Assembly: GCA_003216835.1 (NCBI GenBank)
Contig: QCIF01000001.1
Coordinates: 207,659 to 271,658, forward strand
Origin: Prochlorococcus sp. AG-402-K10
GTDB lineage: Bacteria > Cyanobacteriota > Cyanobacteriia > PCC-6307 > Cyanobiaceae
Direction of reading: 5' to 3'
DNA: 64,000 nucleotides
Below the pieces are notes generated by a model that did not search any database, was not told the origin of the DNA, and saw nothing but the letters and a program-made list of their open reading frames with translations. The translations under genes and the position numbers were made by a program. This document shows, piece by piece, positions 9,228 through 20,159 of this stretch (position 1 is its first letter; each line of letters opens with the position of its first letter).

Positions 9228-10766
9228 ATGAATTTAGAAACTTTTCCTTGGTTATCATCTATTGTTTTATTACCTTTAATTGGGGCACTAATAATGCCTT
9301 TCTTAAGTTCAAAGGAAGGAGAAGATAATACGCTACCAAGAAATATCTCGTTAAGTTTTTTATTTATAGATTTTTTACTAATTATTGGAGTACTTTTTCA
9401 AAAATTTGACACGTCAAATAGTTCTATACAACTTGTCGAAAGAATTACTTGGCTACCTCAAATAGGTTTAGAATGGTCTCTTGGGGTAGATGGATTATCA
9501 GCCCCTTTAGTAGCTTTAAGTGGATTAATTACATTTCTATCTGCTTTCGCGAGTTGGAAAATAAAGAAAAAATCTAATTTATATTTTGCTCTATTATTAG
9601 TTCAGGCATCAGCTCAGGCTTTAGTTTTTCTTTCACAAGATTTCTTATTATTTTTCTTAGCTTGGGAGTTAGAACTAGTTCCAGTTTATCTTCTTATAGC
9701 GATATGGGGAGGGAAGAAAAAATTATATGCAGCTACAAAATTCATTTTATATACCGCTTTAGCTTCTTTACTTATACTTATAAGCGGGCTTGCACTTGCA
9801 TTGAGTGGTGATACCTTTACTTTAAATCTAAGCGAAATAACACAAAAACATGTCACAGGTAGTCTGGCATTATTATCTTATTTAGGTTTTCTAATAGGTT
9901 TTGGGGTTAAGCTCCCAATCTTCCCCTTACATACATGGTTACCAGATGCTCATGGAGAGGCTAATGCACCTGTTTCCATGTTATTGGCTGGAATACTATT
10001 AAAAATGGGAGGTTATGCTCTTCTAAGATTCAACGTTCAAATATTACCTGAAGTACATTTAAAAATTGCGCCTGCTTTAATAATTCTTGGAATCATAAAT
10101 ATAATTTACGGAGCATTAAACGCATTCGCACAAGATAACGTTAAAAGAAGAATTGCATGCAGTTCAGTTAGTCATATGGGATTCGTACTTTTGGGTATAG
10201 GAGCAGTTGATGCTTTAGGTATTAGCGGTGCAATGCTACAAATGATTAGTCATGGACTCATTGCTGCAGCAATGTTCTTCGTAACTGGCTCTTTCTATGA
10301 GAGAACGAATACGCTATCAATTCCTAATATGGGTGGTTTAGCAAAAGTCTTACCAATAACATTTGCTTTTTTCCTCGCAAGTTCATTAGCTTCTCTAGCA
10401 TTACCTGGTATGAGTGGTTTTATAAGTGAAATTACTATTTTTTTAGGCATCACAAGTCAAGACGGCTTTAGCTCACTCTTTAGATCTATAACGATTCTAA
10501 TTGCTGCTATAGGTCTTGTATTAACCCCTATTTACCTATTATCAATGTGTAGAAGAGTATTTTTTGGGCCTAGAATACCAGCTCTGGCTACTGTAAAAGA
10601 AATGAATAGTAGAGAATTGACAATAGGATTGAGTTTGTTATTGCCTACTTTAATAATAGGTTTTTGGCCAAAGGTTGCAATAAATCTCTATGAATCTTCA
10701 ACAAATGCTCTCAGTGATCAATTAACGTTAGTTAAATTAGTTGGTTTAATTTCTAACGTCAGTTAA
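9228..10766 (+). CDS. ndhD: NAD(P)H-quinone oxidoreductase chain 4 (NdhD)
   Basis: Proton-pumping antiporter-like subunit of the thylakoid NDH-1 complex, used in respiration and cyclic electron flow. The 512-residue protein is almost entirely transmembrane helices and carries [18 protein letters not shown] around residue 145, which holds the conserved membrane glutamate. [19 protein letters not shown] is the diagnostic NdhD/NuoM motif. Length is normal. ndhL in this window encodes another subunit of the same complex. Confidence 0.95.
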   Translation: MNLETFPWLSSIVLLPLIGALIMPFLSSKEGEDNTLPRNISLSFLFIDFLLIIGVLFQKFDTSNSSIQLVERITWLPQIGLEWSLGVDGLSAPLVALSGLITFLSAFASWKIKKKSNLYFALLLVQASAQALVFLSQDFLLFFLAWELELVPVYLLIAIWGGKKKLYAATKFILYTALASLLILISGLALALSGDTFTLNLSEITQKHVTGSLALLSYLGFLIGFGVKLPIFPLHTWLPDAHGEANAPVSMLLAGILLKMGGYALLRFNVQILPEVHLKIAPALIILGIINIIYGALNAFAQDNVKRRIACSSVSHMGFVLLGIGAVDALGISGAMLQMISHGLIAAAMFFVTGSFYERTNTLSIPNMGGLAKVLPITFAFFLASSLASLALPGMSGFISEITIFLGITSQDGFSSLFRSITILIAAIGLVLTPIYLLSMCRRVFFGPRIPALATVKEMNSRELTIGLSLLLPTLIIGFWPKVAINLYESSTNALSDQLTLVKLVGLISNVS

Positions 10767-10783
10767 TTTTTATAGTAAAACAA

Positions 10784-12874
10784 ATGGCAACCTCAATTTT
10801 TAAATTTGGAGAACTACCAAACTTTAAAAACTTTACCCCTGAGAATATCAATAAAGAATTTCCAAGTGTACTAGAGAAAATAAATTTAGATTTTAAAAAT
10901 ATAGAAACCTTTCTATCTAATTATGTAAACGAAAAACAATTAGACTGGGGAAAAGTAATAAATCCATTAAATGAAGTCAATGAAGTTCTTAGGTGGAGTT
11001 GGGGAGTTATAAGTCATCTAAATGCTGTAAATAATTCAGATAGTTTCAGAGAAATTTACTCTAAATTTTTACCAGAGGTTATTAGTTTAGGGAATAAGTT
11101 TGGACAGAGTAAAATTATTTATAATGCTTTGGTAAAGCTTAAAAAAACAAATAATTTTGATCGAATAAAAAATAGAATTTTAGATAAAGAAATTCTGGAA
11201 ATGGATCATAGTGGAATTTCATTAGAAAAAAATATTCAAAATGAATTTAATATTATCTCTGAGAAGTTAGGCGAACTATCAACAAGTTTCAGCAATAATG
11301 TCCTTGATGCGACGAATTCATGGTATTTAATTTTAAATAATAAATCGCAAGTGGATGGTCTTCCAGAGAGAGTATTGGAATTAATGTCAATTTCTGCCAA
11401 TAATCACTTAAAGAAAGAGGGAGATGCTGATTTAGAAAATGGTCCTTGGAAATTAAGTCTAGATATTCCAACTTATACGGCTTTTATGACATATGCCAAA
11501 GATCGTAGCCTTAGAGAAAAACTATATAAGTCTTTTGTGGGTAGAGCTTCTCAAGGAAAAGAAAATAACTCTCAAATAATTGAGGAGATCTTATCACTTA
11601 GAACTAAACAAGCACACCTTCTTGGTTATAAAAGTTGGGCAGACTTAAGTTTGTCAACAAAAATGGCTAAAGAAATTAAACAAGTTGAAAAGCTTTTAGA
11701 AGAATTACGAAAGCCTGCATTTAAAACGGCCACAAATGAATTGAAAATACTTGATAAGTTTTCGAAAGAAAATGGATTTCCAAAATCTGAGGAACTTAAA
11801 CCTTGGGATATTAGTTATTATTCGGAGCTACTTAGGAAGGAAAAGCTTAATTTAGATCAGGAATCATTGAGACCATGGTTCCCACTTAATGATGTTTTAG
11901 AAGGTTTATTTAATCTAAGTGAAAAGCTATTTGAAATTAAAGTAGTTCAAGCAAATAATGAAGCACCTGTATGGAATGATGACGTTTTGTTCTTTAATAT
12001 CCTTAATAAAGAAGATAAGAAAATAGCTTCATTTTACCTTGACCCATACTCACGCCCTGAGTCAAAGCGAGGAGGAGCATGGATGGATGAATGCCTGAAT
12101 AAAAATACTTTTGGTCAAAATACATTACCCGTTGCTTATCTAATTTGTAATCAAACTCCACCATCCAAAGACAAACCAAGTTTGATGAGTTTTGACGAAG
12201 TTCAAACACTTTTCCATGAATTTGGACACGGTCTACAACATATGCTCACAACGATAAATCTTCCGCAAGCAGCAGGAATTAATAATGTTGAATGGGATGC
12301 AGTTGAACTTCCAAGTCAATTTATGGAAAACTGGTGTTTCCATAAAAATACACTATTAAATATTGCAAAGCATTATAAAACCAGAGAAAGATTATCTGAT
12401 GAGAATTTTGAGAAACTTGTAAAGAATAGAACTTTTAATTCTGGGATAGCGACACTTAGACAATTACATTTTGCGATTACAGATCTAAGGCTACATAGCA
12501 ATCTTGATAGTAACCAAGGTAAAACTTCAGATGAGATTAGGAGAGAAATTGCCAAACAAACTACAGTAATTTATCCTATCCAAGAAGATCAATTCCTCTG
12601 CTGTTTTAGTCATATTTTTGCAGGAGGTTATTCTGCAGGATATTACTCTTATAAATGGGCAGAAGTTCTAAGTGCTGATGCCTTTTCTATGTTTGAGGAG
12701 GCCAACCTAGAAAATAGTAACGACATTAAATTAATCGGGAAAAAATTTAAAGACACCATCCTTAGTCTTGGAGGAAGTTTATCTGCTTTAGAAATATTTA
12801 AATTGTTTCGAGGAAGAGAACCAAAAACTGAATCCTTAATAAGGCAACTAGGTCTATCTGACTCTAAATCATAA
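10784..12874 (+). CDS. prlC: M3 family oligopeptidase (oligopeptidase A-like)
   Basis: Cytoplasmic zinc metallopeptidase of the M3 family (thimet oligopeptidase/PrlC), which degrades short peptides. The 696-residue protein carries HEFGH at 478-482 and the downstream WDAVELPSQFMENW with the third zinc ligand Glu. The N-terminal half is helical as expected for the channel-closing domain. Its final 11 bases overlap the convergent lipase-like gene. Family assignment is firm; the gene symbol is by similarity. Confidence 0.92.
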   Translation: MATSIFKFGELPNFKNFTPENINKEFPSVLEKINLDFKNIETFLSNYVNEKQLDWGKVINPLNEVNEVLRWSWGVISHLNAVNNSDSFREIYSKFLPEVISLGNKFGQSKIIYNALVKLKKTNNFDRIKNRILDKEILEMDHSGISLEKNIQNEFNIISEKLGELSTSFSNNVLDATNSWYLILNNKSQVDGLPERVLELMSISANNHLKKEGDADLENGPWKLSLDIPTYTAFMTYAKDRSLREKLYKSFVGRASQGKENNSQIIEEILSLRTKQAHLLGYKSWADLSLSTKMAKEIKQVEKLLEELRKPAFKTATNELKILDKFSKENGFPKSEELKPWDISYYSELLRKEKLNLDQESLRPWFPLNDVLEGLFNLSEKLFEIKVVQANNEAPVWNDDVLFFNILNKEDKKIASFYLDPYSRPESKRGGAWMDECLNKNTFGQNTLPVAYLICNQTPPSKDKPSLMSFDEVQTLFHEFGHGLQHMLTTINLPQAAGINNVEWDAVELPSQFMENWCFHKNTLLNIAKHYKTRERLSDENFEKLVKNRTFNSGIATLRQLHFAITDLRLHSNLDSNQGKTSDEIRREIAKQTTVIYPIQEDQFLCCFSHIFAGGYSAGYYSYKWAEVLSADAFSMFEEANLENSNDIKLIGKKFKDTILSLGGSLSALEIFKLFRGREPKTESLIRQLGLSDSKS

Positions 12875-13457
12875 GTCTTTCAATTATTCTCTCAACTGCT
12901 GCTGGATTTTTCACTAAATTTCTATGTTTAAATATATTTAATGATATTTTTTCTCCTACATTCAAATTAGCACGCCAACCTGGGAAAACCATAAGATCCC
13001 AATAAGTAAAAAAACTAATGCAATCGATGTCATTAAGAAAATAATCGTAGTTAGCGAGATCTCTTAATAAAGAGCTATTTATTTTCATTTCAGATATTCC
13101 TTTAAAAGGATATTTAGGAACTAATTGAGATGTAAGTGTTCCATTGTGGGGTGAACCTATAGTAATAAATCTTTTAGTCCTTTTATAACCATTAAATTTA
13201 TTAATCCAATACCTACCAATTATTCCCCCCATTGAGAATCCTAAAATATCAATTTCTTGTTCCAAACCATATTTCTCTACAATTAATTGATCCATTAAAT
13301 TAGTTAATTCAACAATTGAAGTCATTCCAAAAGCATGATTAAGAGTTGGAGCAAAATATTCAACTTCTTTTTCATCAAGTTTTGAACTAATCAAAGAAAA
13401 TATACTTGAGGTGTTCCAAAGACCATGAATAAGTATTATGGGATTTCTGTTTACCAA
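12864..13457 (-). CDS. Alpha/beta hydrolase, small lipase-like
   Basis: A 197-residue alpha/beta hydrolase. The oxyanion-type ILIHGLW lies at 8-14 and the nucleophile elbow GFSMGG at 73-78 puts Ser75 as nucleophile. It resembles triacylglycerol lipase/PGAP1-like proteins with no signal peptide, and is short for a lipase. Substrate unknown. The start is five bases after the folB stop, and the 3' end overlaps the convergent oligopeptidase gene by 11 bases. Confidence 0.75.
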   Translation of the reverse strand: MVNRNPIILIHGLWNTSSIFSLISSKLDEKEVEYFAPTLNHAFGMTSIVELTNLMDQLIVEKYGLEQEIDILGFSMGGIIGRYWINKFNGYKRTKRFITIGSPHNGTLTSQLVPKYPFKGISEMKINSSLLRDLANYDYFLNDIDCISFFTYWDLMVFPGWRANLNVGEKISLNIFKHRNLVKNPAAVERIIERLMI

Positions 13458-13462
13458 AGCTA

Positions 13463-13825
13463 TTAATTTTTTGCAAAAACCCTTACTATTGAAACCTTCC
13501 CATCAAAACCAGTAATTGGAGGTGCACATTTTGTCAAAATAAGTTTGATTCGATTAATCTGAAATTTTTCATTAATAATTTGAACAATCTCATTTGAATA
13601 TTTTTCAATTGTAAAACAAGATATTTTCTTTGCTTGATCTTTTAGAATTTCAACTAATTCTGAATAATTAACTGTTTTTTTAATATCATCATGTTCAGTA
13701 CAAGCTTTAAAGTCAGTCCATAAAAACAAATCTAAACTAAAAAGTTGTCCTAATTCCCGTTCTCCCTCTAGCACACCTACTCTAGCCCAAAGTGTAATAT
13801 TCTCAATTTTTAGAAATGTTTCCAT
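13463..13825 (-). CDS. folB: Dihydroneopterin aldolase
   Basis: A 120-residue FolB-family enzyme that cleaves 7,8-dihydroneopterin in folate synthesis. The N-terminal LKIENITLWARVGVLEGERELGQ region and the central NYSELVEILKD match the tunnelling fold family. Length is exactly typical. It sits between proA upstream and the lipase-like gene downstream with short spacers, so the three are probably co-transcribed. Confidence 0.92.
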   Translation of the reverse strand: METFLKIENITLWARVGVLEGERELGQLFSLDLFLWTDFKACTEHDDIKKTVNYSELVEILKDQAKKISCFTIEKYSNEIVQIINEKFQINRIKLILTKCAPPITGFDGKVSIVRVFAKN

Positions 13826-13836
13826 CTTCTGAATTG

Positions 13837-15147
13837 TTAAAGATCTTTATGTGTAAAGACAGCTCTTCCAGAGGAAAAATCATCAACTATATTTCCTTGG
13901 CCTTTTAAGAAATATTTATAAGTAACCAACCCCTCTAATCCAACAGGTCCTCTTGGAGGAAGCATTTGAGTAGAAATTCCAACTTCAGCTCCAAATCCAT
14001 ATCTAAATCCATCAGCAAATCTTGTAGAACAATTATGAAAAACACCTGCACTATCAACCTCATTCATAAATCTATTAGCGGTACTTATATTCTCAGTAAT
14101 TATTCCGTCTGTATGTTTTGAGCTGAATTTTTGAATGTGAGATATTGCTTCATCAAGATCCTCTACAATTTTTACAGATAAAACTAAATCTAGGTATTCA
14201 GTTTGCCAATCTTGAAAACTAGCCTCAAACTCTACACCTAATTCTACAGATTGCTTGTCACCAATTAATTTAACATCATTAGAATTAAACAAAGGTATAG
14301 CTCTTTTAAGGAAACCTGGTGCAATATCTTTGTGAATCAACAAAGTTTCAATTGCATTACAGGCAGCAGGATATTGAATCTTACTATCCAGAGCGACGGA
14401 CAAAGCCATATCTATATTTACATCGTTATCTATGAATAAATGGCAAATCCCATCAGCATGTCCTAATACAGGAATTTTTGTATTCTCCTGAATAAATTGA
14501 ACCAATTCATTACTTCCTCTCGGAATTATTAAATTAAGATATTCATTCAAATTCAACATCGCCATACTATCTTTTCTACTTGTAAGTAAGCAAATTACAT
14601 TTTCATCAATACCTGATTTTTGTAAGCCCTCCTGCAAAGCTAAAACTATTGCAGTATTTGTGTAACTTGCTTCACTTCCCCCCTTTAGCATTACTCCATT
14701 CCCAGATCTTATTGCTAGAGAACTTATCTGCATAACAGCGTCAGGTCTAGATTCGAAAATAACTCCTAAAACTCCTATAGGTACTGTTTTTCTTTCTAGA
14801 ATCAATCCGTTGGAAAGCTCTTTTTTGATTTGAATTTGATTTACAGGATCAGATAATTCTCCTACTTTTCTTACTCCCTCAATTGCAGCATTTAGTTTTT
14901 CTTTTGATAATTTTAATCTAGAAATCAAAGCCTTTGAGATGTTTTTTCTTTCTGCTCTTAAATAATCTTCATAATTAGCCTCTAATATTTTTTTAGAGTT
15001 TTTTTCTAAATAATCAGCCATCAAATTCAAAGCTTTAATTCTTATCTTATTTTCAGCCTGACTTATTATTTTTGAAGCAAAACGAATTCTATCGGCCTTT
15101 TCCAAAAGATCATTACTTGGTTGAGGTACTTCAAAAATATCAGCCAT
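13837..15147 (-). CDS. proA: Gamma-glutamyl phosphate reductase
   Basis: NADPH-dependent enzyme of proline synthesis, 436 residues, aldehyde-dehydrogenase fold. The catalytic cysteine lies in YPAACNAIETLL near residue 262. GVIFESRPDAVMQI and the C-terminal GPVGLEGLVTYKY are ProA signatures. Its stop lies 11 bases from the folB start. The partner glutamate 5-kinase gene is not in this window. Confidence 0.96.
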   Translation of the reverse strand: MADIFEVPQPSNDLLEKADRIRFASKIISQAENKIRIKALNLMADYLEKNSKKILEANYEDYLRAERKNISKALISRLKLSKEKLNAAIEGVRKVGELSDPVNQIQIKKELSNGLILERKTVPIGVLGVIFESRPDAVMQISSLAIRSGNGVMLKGGSEASYTNTAIVLALQEGLQKSGIDENVICLLTSRKDSMAMLNLNEYLNLIIPRGSNELVQFIQENTKIPVLGHADGICHLFIDNDVNIDMALSVALDSKIQYPAACNAIETLLIHKDIAPGFLKRAIPLFNSNDVKLIGDKQSVELGVEFEASFQDWQTEYLDLVLSVKIVEDLDEAISHIQKFSSKHTDGIITENISTANRFMNEVDSAGVFHNCSTRFADGFRYGFGAEVGISTQMLPPRGPVGLEGLVTYKYFLKGQGNIVDDFSSGRAVFTHKDL

Positions 15148-15212
15148 AATTTTTTTTATTTACTTGTATGATAAATCAAAATAATCATTCTTAACACTAA
15201 TTTTTTGGGTAA

Positions 15213-18200
15213 TCAATATCTAAAAAATAACTGCACTTCACTTTTCCAATCCCCATCAGAATCGAAAGAACCTAACAATTCCAAGTTTGGATTAGCTTGA
15301 AAAGTCAATATTCCTAATGGTGGCAGATCATCTCTACCAGGAATAGTTTGGACAGCAAAGTTTATCTTATCAGTAATATCAAGACCAACTTCTGCAACCC
15401 AAGCTTCAGAAGATAATCCTTCATTAGAATTTGTTTCTTCATCGTTTTCTATATCTAAATTGTCATTGGAAAAAACATTATTTAGAGAAACATTTTTTAG
15501 AGAATCGTTATTTTCTATCAAGGCCGGGTATAAGGACAATTGAAATCTTCCACTAAATGCATCAGATCTATTAATCTGAGAAATAAATGCTCGATTTATT
15601 AAGTTTGCTGAATTACCTCCAATTAAACCAATAATTTGTGATCTGTTATAGCTTGGAGTGCTCCTTAATTGGATTCTTTTATTCTCATCCTCAAAAGATA
15701 ACTGATCTAAAAAGCCTTCATAAGATGCCTCAATTTTTATAAGTCTTGTATTACCAATTCCAAATGTACCAAAACCACTTGAAGTAGAATCTGCATTTAA
15801 ATCACCTGAAATATTTGTATCCTGATTATTTTCCCTTATAGGTATTATTGAATCTGGAACTTTACTGACAAGAGAAAAATTAATAAATGGAACCACACCA
15901 CTTCTTGATGCAAATAAAATATAATTATCTTTATTTTTATCTAATTTAAAAGGTGTTGTATATAAATTCGCTCTCCCCTTTTTCAAATAGATCAATCCTC
16001 TAGCATTTAAATCTTCACCTACCGCTCCATTGATATTTAAATCTAATTTCGTATCTAAATAAGCTTTAATTATGTCAGAGTATTGAAGTCTGAAATCTGG
16101 ACCAAGTTTTAATTGAAGATTATTAAAGCTTAGACTTTCAAAAAAACTAGGCAAAGTTTCTCCTAAAAGGACTGAATTCAAAATTGTTTCGTTTGAGATT
16201 ATTTCAATATTTTTATCATTTTCCCAATAGAGTTCTGGCCAATTTTTTTTATCTTTTTTATCTTTTTTATTATTATTTGTTTTATTAGTATTTGTACTAT
16301 TAAAATTAATAAAACCATTATTAAGAGCCAAGTTACCCCCTAAAACAGGTTTTGCAAATGATCCAGTTATATCTATATTGGAATCTACTAAAGAATTTAT
16401 ATTATTAGTCTTTATATTAAATTTTTTTGCTATTAAACTAATATCATTTTTACTAGATTCACTTTTTTCATGAAAAGGTAAAGTCCCTTTTAAAAAAATA
16501 TTGCCAGCATCTTCTCCTGATGCTCTAAGATGCTTAACTTCTACATAATCAAAGTCAAAAATTATTAAGCTATTAATATTTTTAAGTATATTATTATAAA
16601 TATCAATTTCTGAATCCTTAATCACTATAAATCCATTTAATATAGGTTTATTTGTAGTCCCTTTCATTATCATTCTGAAATTAATATCTCCTTCTTTAAA
16701 AGTAAAATAATCATCAGACAAGATGTCAATTAGCTCAATAAATTTACTATTTCCAATTAATCGTAAATCTAAATCATCTTTTTTATTAAGAGGAATTGAT
16801 CCTGCAATATTAATAGGTATTATTGATTCATTTAATAGCAGAGAAAAATCAATCTCAAAAATTGAATTATTATATTCAATTTTTCCTTTATCAAATAATA
16901 TCTGATTATTTTTTATAGATGTATTATTAGAATATATATCACTCAAAAAAGATTTTGAATCTAAGTCATAAAATAAATTCATATCCAAATTACCTTGGAA
17001 ATCTTTTGGATCATCTAAAAAAATATTTGCTACTTTTAGTGGTAATTTTTTAATTTCTAAATTCCCTTTACCTTTTAATATTCCACCTTCCAAGTAAACA
17101 GAAAATTCTTCTTTATTATTAAATTTGCTTGAATCATTAGATAAATCTAGATAACCATTTAATTTAGTTTTTAATTTGTAATTTGGTGGGCTATCACCTT
17201 CTACAGTTAATTCTGCATCATATCTACTAACAAATTTACTTAAATATTTTTTCAAGTTATATTTATCTTCCAAAACATTATTCTTATCAAGAAAATCATC
17301 AATGAATTTAATCTTTTCTTTAAATGTCATATCATTTTTACTTATTTCCAAATCTTTTAAAAAGTTAGATTTACTAATTGGTATAGTTTTCTTATTATCA
17401 AAATTAAAAATATCAAATGCTGTTAATATGGACCATTTGGTACTTATATTATTAAAATTCGCATCGAAAACCTTATTTTTATTAGGATTATATTCAACTT
17501 CAATCATTCCTCCATCAATAGGATATAAAGATGAGTTAACATAAAAAGACTTATCTTTAAAAGTAAAATCAAATAATGAATTAGCAAGCTTAATATTTCT
17601 ATATTTGCCTAAACTCCATGCTAATCTACCATCCAAATAAGATTGCTTATCAGCAATGAATCCTGAACCATTTATAATTCCACTAATTCTATCGAATTGA
17701 TTATTACTAAAAGAAACCTCAAGTTCATCAAGAGGAAAATTATTAGCATTCCAAGCATATCTATTATCAACTTTAGATATTTTTAAGCTTCCTTTATTAG
17801 AATTAAAAACTCTACTAAAAATTAGATTTTCTAATCTAATTTTAGAATCAAATTTAATTGAGAGGAATGAAGGTATTGGAGAATATCTGTTCTTCATATT
17901 TAATAAATAATTATTTTTTTGATTTTTAATCTCACCTTCCCATGATTCTCTTATTCTTATCCCTTTATAATGAGGATAATCAAGATTAAAATTTATCAAA
18001 ATATCAGGATTATTTATTTTTCCTTTTAATTCTCCTTTCGCTGTAACAAAGCCTCTTATTTTTTCTCTACGAAAAATATTTAAATTAGATAATTGAGTTC
18101 TATTTAAAACAAAGCTGGAATTAATATCTCCAAAATTTAAACCTTTTTTATCAAACCAATAGGGGATATTTCCTGATAATAGAATGTCTGGATTTAAACT

Positions 18201-19181
18201 ATTTAAATATCCAATACTTCCTTTTATTTCTATATTATTTATATTTTTATTTAATGGGATTTTGAGATTAAGATCTGAGTTTAAAGTTCCATAGTTAAGA
18301 TTTTCAGTATTAGCTTTTAAATGATTTTCTTTACAGATAAACTTTAGAGAATCTGAATTTATATTCTCTGCAAAATCAGAGGGTTTTACAATTAATCTAT
18401 TTAAAGAAAATTTTCCTTTACAAAATGTTTTAGATTGTGATTTTAAAAATCTGAAATTAGATTTAAATTTACCTTTGTTTACTAAAAATTTTCTCGTTCC
18501 AATATTATATTCTGAGCTATCTAGATTAACCCCTTTAGAAAATACCTTAAACCTTAAAAAGTCTTGATTTAAATTTGTATTTAATTTTAATTTTAATTTC
18601 CCTTTCCCTTTCCCTTCAAAGCTTGATATGAGGTTTCCAATAATTTGGCTTTTATAAGACTTGAAGATAATATCACCCTTTACTTTAGTTTCTACCCCTA
18701 CATCTTTTAATTTCAAACTAACATATTGAGGTAAGTTAAAATTTAAGTCATAATTTGTCTTTGAGTTATTATTATTTTGTTTATTTGTATAAGATTTGCC
18801 CTTTTTAAAGAAATCTTTATGAACATTAATTTCAGTATTTTCAGGTTTTATTTTTATAATCCATTTTTGACTTAAAAATGATTTTAAAGGCATAATACCT
18901 ACATAAACATTTCTCGCTTTAATTTCAGAATCTATAATTTTCTTATCAATTATTTTCGTATTAGCCAAAGAAATACCTAGCCACCTAATGCCGGAATAAT
19001 TACCTAAATCAACTTTTTTATTTACAAATTTTTCTATCCTCTCTTCTAATTTTAATTTCTTAGAATTATAAGTTTGTTTTAACAACTTATTTAATAAAAC
19101 AGTGCCTACAAATCCTAGGGACAAAATAGACCCTAGTAAAAGAAGTTTTGTATATAAATTAAATGATCTATTTTTTTTCAA
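15213..19181 (-). CDS. TamB/DUF490-family protein, very large
   Basis: A 1322-residue envelope protein with an uncleaved-type N-terminal anchor (about 10-30) and a long beta-rich, Asn/Lys/Ile-rich body. The C-terminal 400 residues match the TamB/DUF490 pattern, including SQIIGLIGG and an aromatic end LFFRY. Family members bridge inner and outer membranes and are proposed to move lipids or assemble outer-membrane proteins. A Lys/Asp repeat coded by a 9-bp DNA repeat lies near 16248-16272. No Omp85 partner gene is adjacent. The function here is by homology only. Confidence 0.8.
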   Translation of the reverse strand: MKKNRSFNLYTKLLLLGSILSLGFVGTVLLNKLLKQTYNSKKLKLEERIEKFVNKKVDLGNYSGIRWLGISLANTKIIDKKIIDSEIKARNVYVGIMPLKSFLSQKWIIKIKPENTEINVHKDFFKKGKSYTNKQNNNNSKTNYDLNFNLPQYVSLKLKDVGVETKVKGDIIFKSYKSQIIGNLISSFEGKGKGKLKLKLNTNLNQDFLRFKVFSKGVNLDSSEYNIGTRKFLVNKGKFKSNFRFLKSQSKTFCKGKFSLNRLIVKPSDFAENINSDSLKFICKENHLKANTENLNYGTLNSDLNLKIPLNKNINNIEIKGSIGYLNSLNPDILLSGNIPYWFDKKGLNFGDINSSFVLNRTQLSNLNIFRREKIRGFVTAKGELKGKINNPDILINFNLDYPHYKGIRIRESWEGEIKNQKNNYLLNMKNRYSPIPSFLSIKFDSKIRLENLIFSRVFNSNKGSLKISKVDNRYAWNANNFPLDELEVSFSNNQFDRISGIINGSGFIADKQSYLDGRLAWSLGKYRNIKLANSLFDFTFKDKSFYVNSSLYPIDGGMIEVEYNPNKNKVFDANFNNISTKWSILTAFDIFNFDNKKTIPISKSNFLKDLEISKNDMTFKEKIKFIDDFLDKNNVLEDKYNLKKYLSKFVSRYDAELTVEGDSPPNYKLKTKLNGYLDLSNDSSKFNNKEEFSVYLEGGILKGKGNLEIKKLPLKVANIFLDDPKDFQGNLDMNLFYDLDSKSFLSDIYSNNTSIKNNQILFDKGKIEYNNSIFEIDFSLLLNESIIPINIAGSIPLNKKDDLDLRLIGNSKFIELIDILSDDYFTFKEGDINFRMIMKGTTNKPILNGFIVIKDSEIDIYNNILKNINSLIIFDFDYVEVKHLRASGEDAGNIFLKGTLPFHEKSESSKNDISLIAKKFNIKTNNINSLVDSNIDITGSFAKPVLGGNLALNNGFINFNSTNTNKTNNNKKDKKDKKNWPELYWENDKNIEIISNETILNSVLLGETLPSFFESLSFNNLQLKLGPDFRLQYSDIIKAYLDTKLDLNINGAVGEDLNARGLIYLKKGRANLYTTPFKLDKNKDNYILFASRSGVVPFINFSLVSKVPDSIIPIRENNQDTNISGDLNADSTSSGFGTFGIGNTRLIKIEASYEGFLDQLSFEDENKRIQLRSTPSYNRSQIIGLIGGNSANLINRAFISQINRSDAFSGRFQLSLYPALIENNDSLKNVSLNNVFSNDNLDIENDEETNSNEGLSSEAWVAEVGLDITDKINFAVQTIPGRDDLPPLGILTFQANPNLELLGSFDSDGDWKSEVQLFFRY

Positions 19182-19244
19182 GTTAGAACCAAAATAGAGT
19201 AGGCTTACAAAATATAAGAAATTAATTAGGACAAAGCCAGTAAA

Positions 19245-19688
19245 ATGTCTTTTTTTGAACTATTAGAAAATACTCCAAAAATTTTTGGGTTTTTAGGAAT
19301 ATTTCTCTTGCTTGTCACTATAGTTGCTTTTATTTTTAATTTTAGTTTTAAATTTAGGATAATAGGAGCAACTATATTCTCATTGTTACTTTCTTTAAGT
19401 AGCTGGGCATTTATTCAAAGTTACAGCGAAAAAGTAGTAGTAGAGGGGGCGAGATATGTTCCAATTGTTTATGATAATGGCTTTGATCTAGTTATTGCAA
19501 AAGCTGAAGATGAATTCCCAGAAGAAGCCATCAAACCAACTTTACAGCAATTATCAGATAATCTGAGGAAAGGAAGTAGGTCAGGTGCAAATGTAAAAAT
19601 AAAACTAAGAAAACTTGAGAAAATTTCAGATGAGATAAGTAAACCCGTAGTAATTGGAGAAACCCAGAAAATTATAAGTATGAATTGA
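19245..19688 (+). CDS. ycf51: Ycf51-like (DUF2518) membrane protein
   Basis: A 147-residue protein with two hydrophobic helices (about 13-32 and 37-56) and a soluble C-terminal domain of about 85 residues. It resembles the cyanobacterial/plastid Ycf51 (DUF2518) family, whose function is not established. It is transcribed away from the TamB-like gene and is followed nine bases later by another small conserved gene. Confidence 0.75.
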   Translation: MSFFELLENTPKIFGFLGIFLLLVTIVAFIFNFSFKFRIIGATIFSLLLSLSSWAFIQSYSEKVVVEGARYVPIVYDNGFDLVIAKAEDEFPEEAIKPTLQQLSDNLRKGSRSGANVKIKLRKLEKISDEISKPVVIGETQKIISMN

Positions 19689-19697
19689 TTTTAATAA

Positions 19698-20105
19698 ATG
19701 GAAATTAAAACCTTTTTAGATTCTTTACCTCTAAATTTCAGACATGAGAAAACTTTCTTAATTCAATACAAGTCAATAGATTTTGAGAAATTAACTACTC
19801 TCACAGATTTGGAAATAAACAAAATTCAGATCATATCTCCACTATGTACATTAAATAATTTAAAAAAAATAAGAGCTATTGCTATTTTTAAAAAAGAAAT
19901 TGAAATCCCACCTCCAGCGGCATATTTACTTTTACATTGCGGAGTAGGTTCAGTAAAAGCATTATCAAGATTAAAACCTTATGAGCTGGAACAGAAAATT
20001 AGAAGATTAGAAAGAAGTCTTAGAATTAAAACCGAGACAAATATAAACTTATCTATTTTAAAAAATTGGATTAAAAGATCTCACCAAAGCTATAATTCTA
20101 TTTAA
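19698..20105 (+). CDS. Conserved hypothetical, helix-hairpin-helix-like (possible DUF4332)
   Basis: A 135-residue protein without signal peptide. Residues about 85-115 (AYLLLHCGVGSVKALSRLKP) read like a helix-hairpin-helix unit as found in DUF4332 proteins; this is a resemblance, not a firm match. The N-terminal half may hold a weaker second copy. It may bind nucleic acid (inference). It is co-directional with ycf51 and probably in the same transcript. Confidence 0.6.
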   Translation: MEIKTFLDSLPLNFRHEKTFLIQYKSIDFEKLTTLTDLEINKIQIISPLCTLNNLKKIRAIAIFKKEIEIPPPAAYLLLHCGVGSVKALSRLKPYELEQKIRRLERSLRIKTETNINLSILKNWIKRSHQSYNSI

Positions 20106-20159
20106 AACCTTTTTTTAGAAAAGTTTTTAATGTAGAATTAAAAAAATGTTAATTATATA

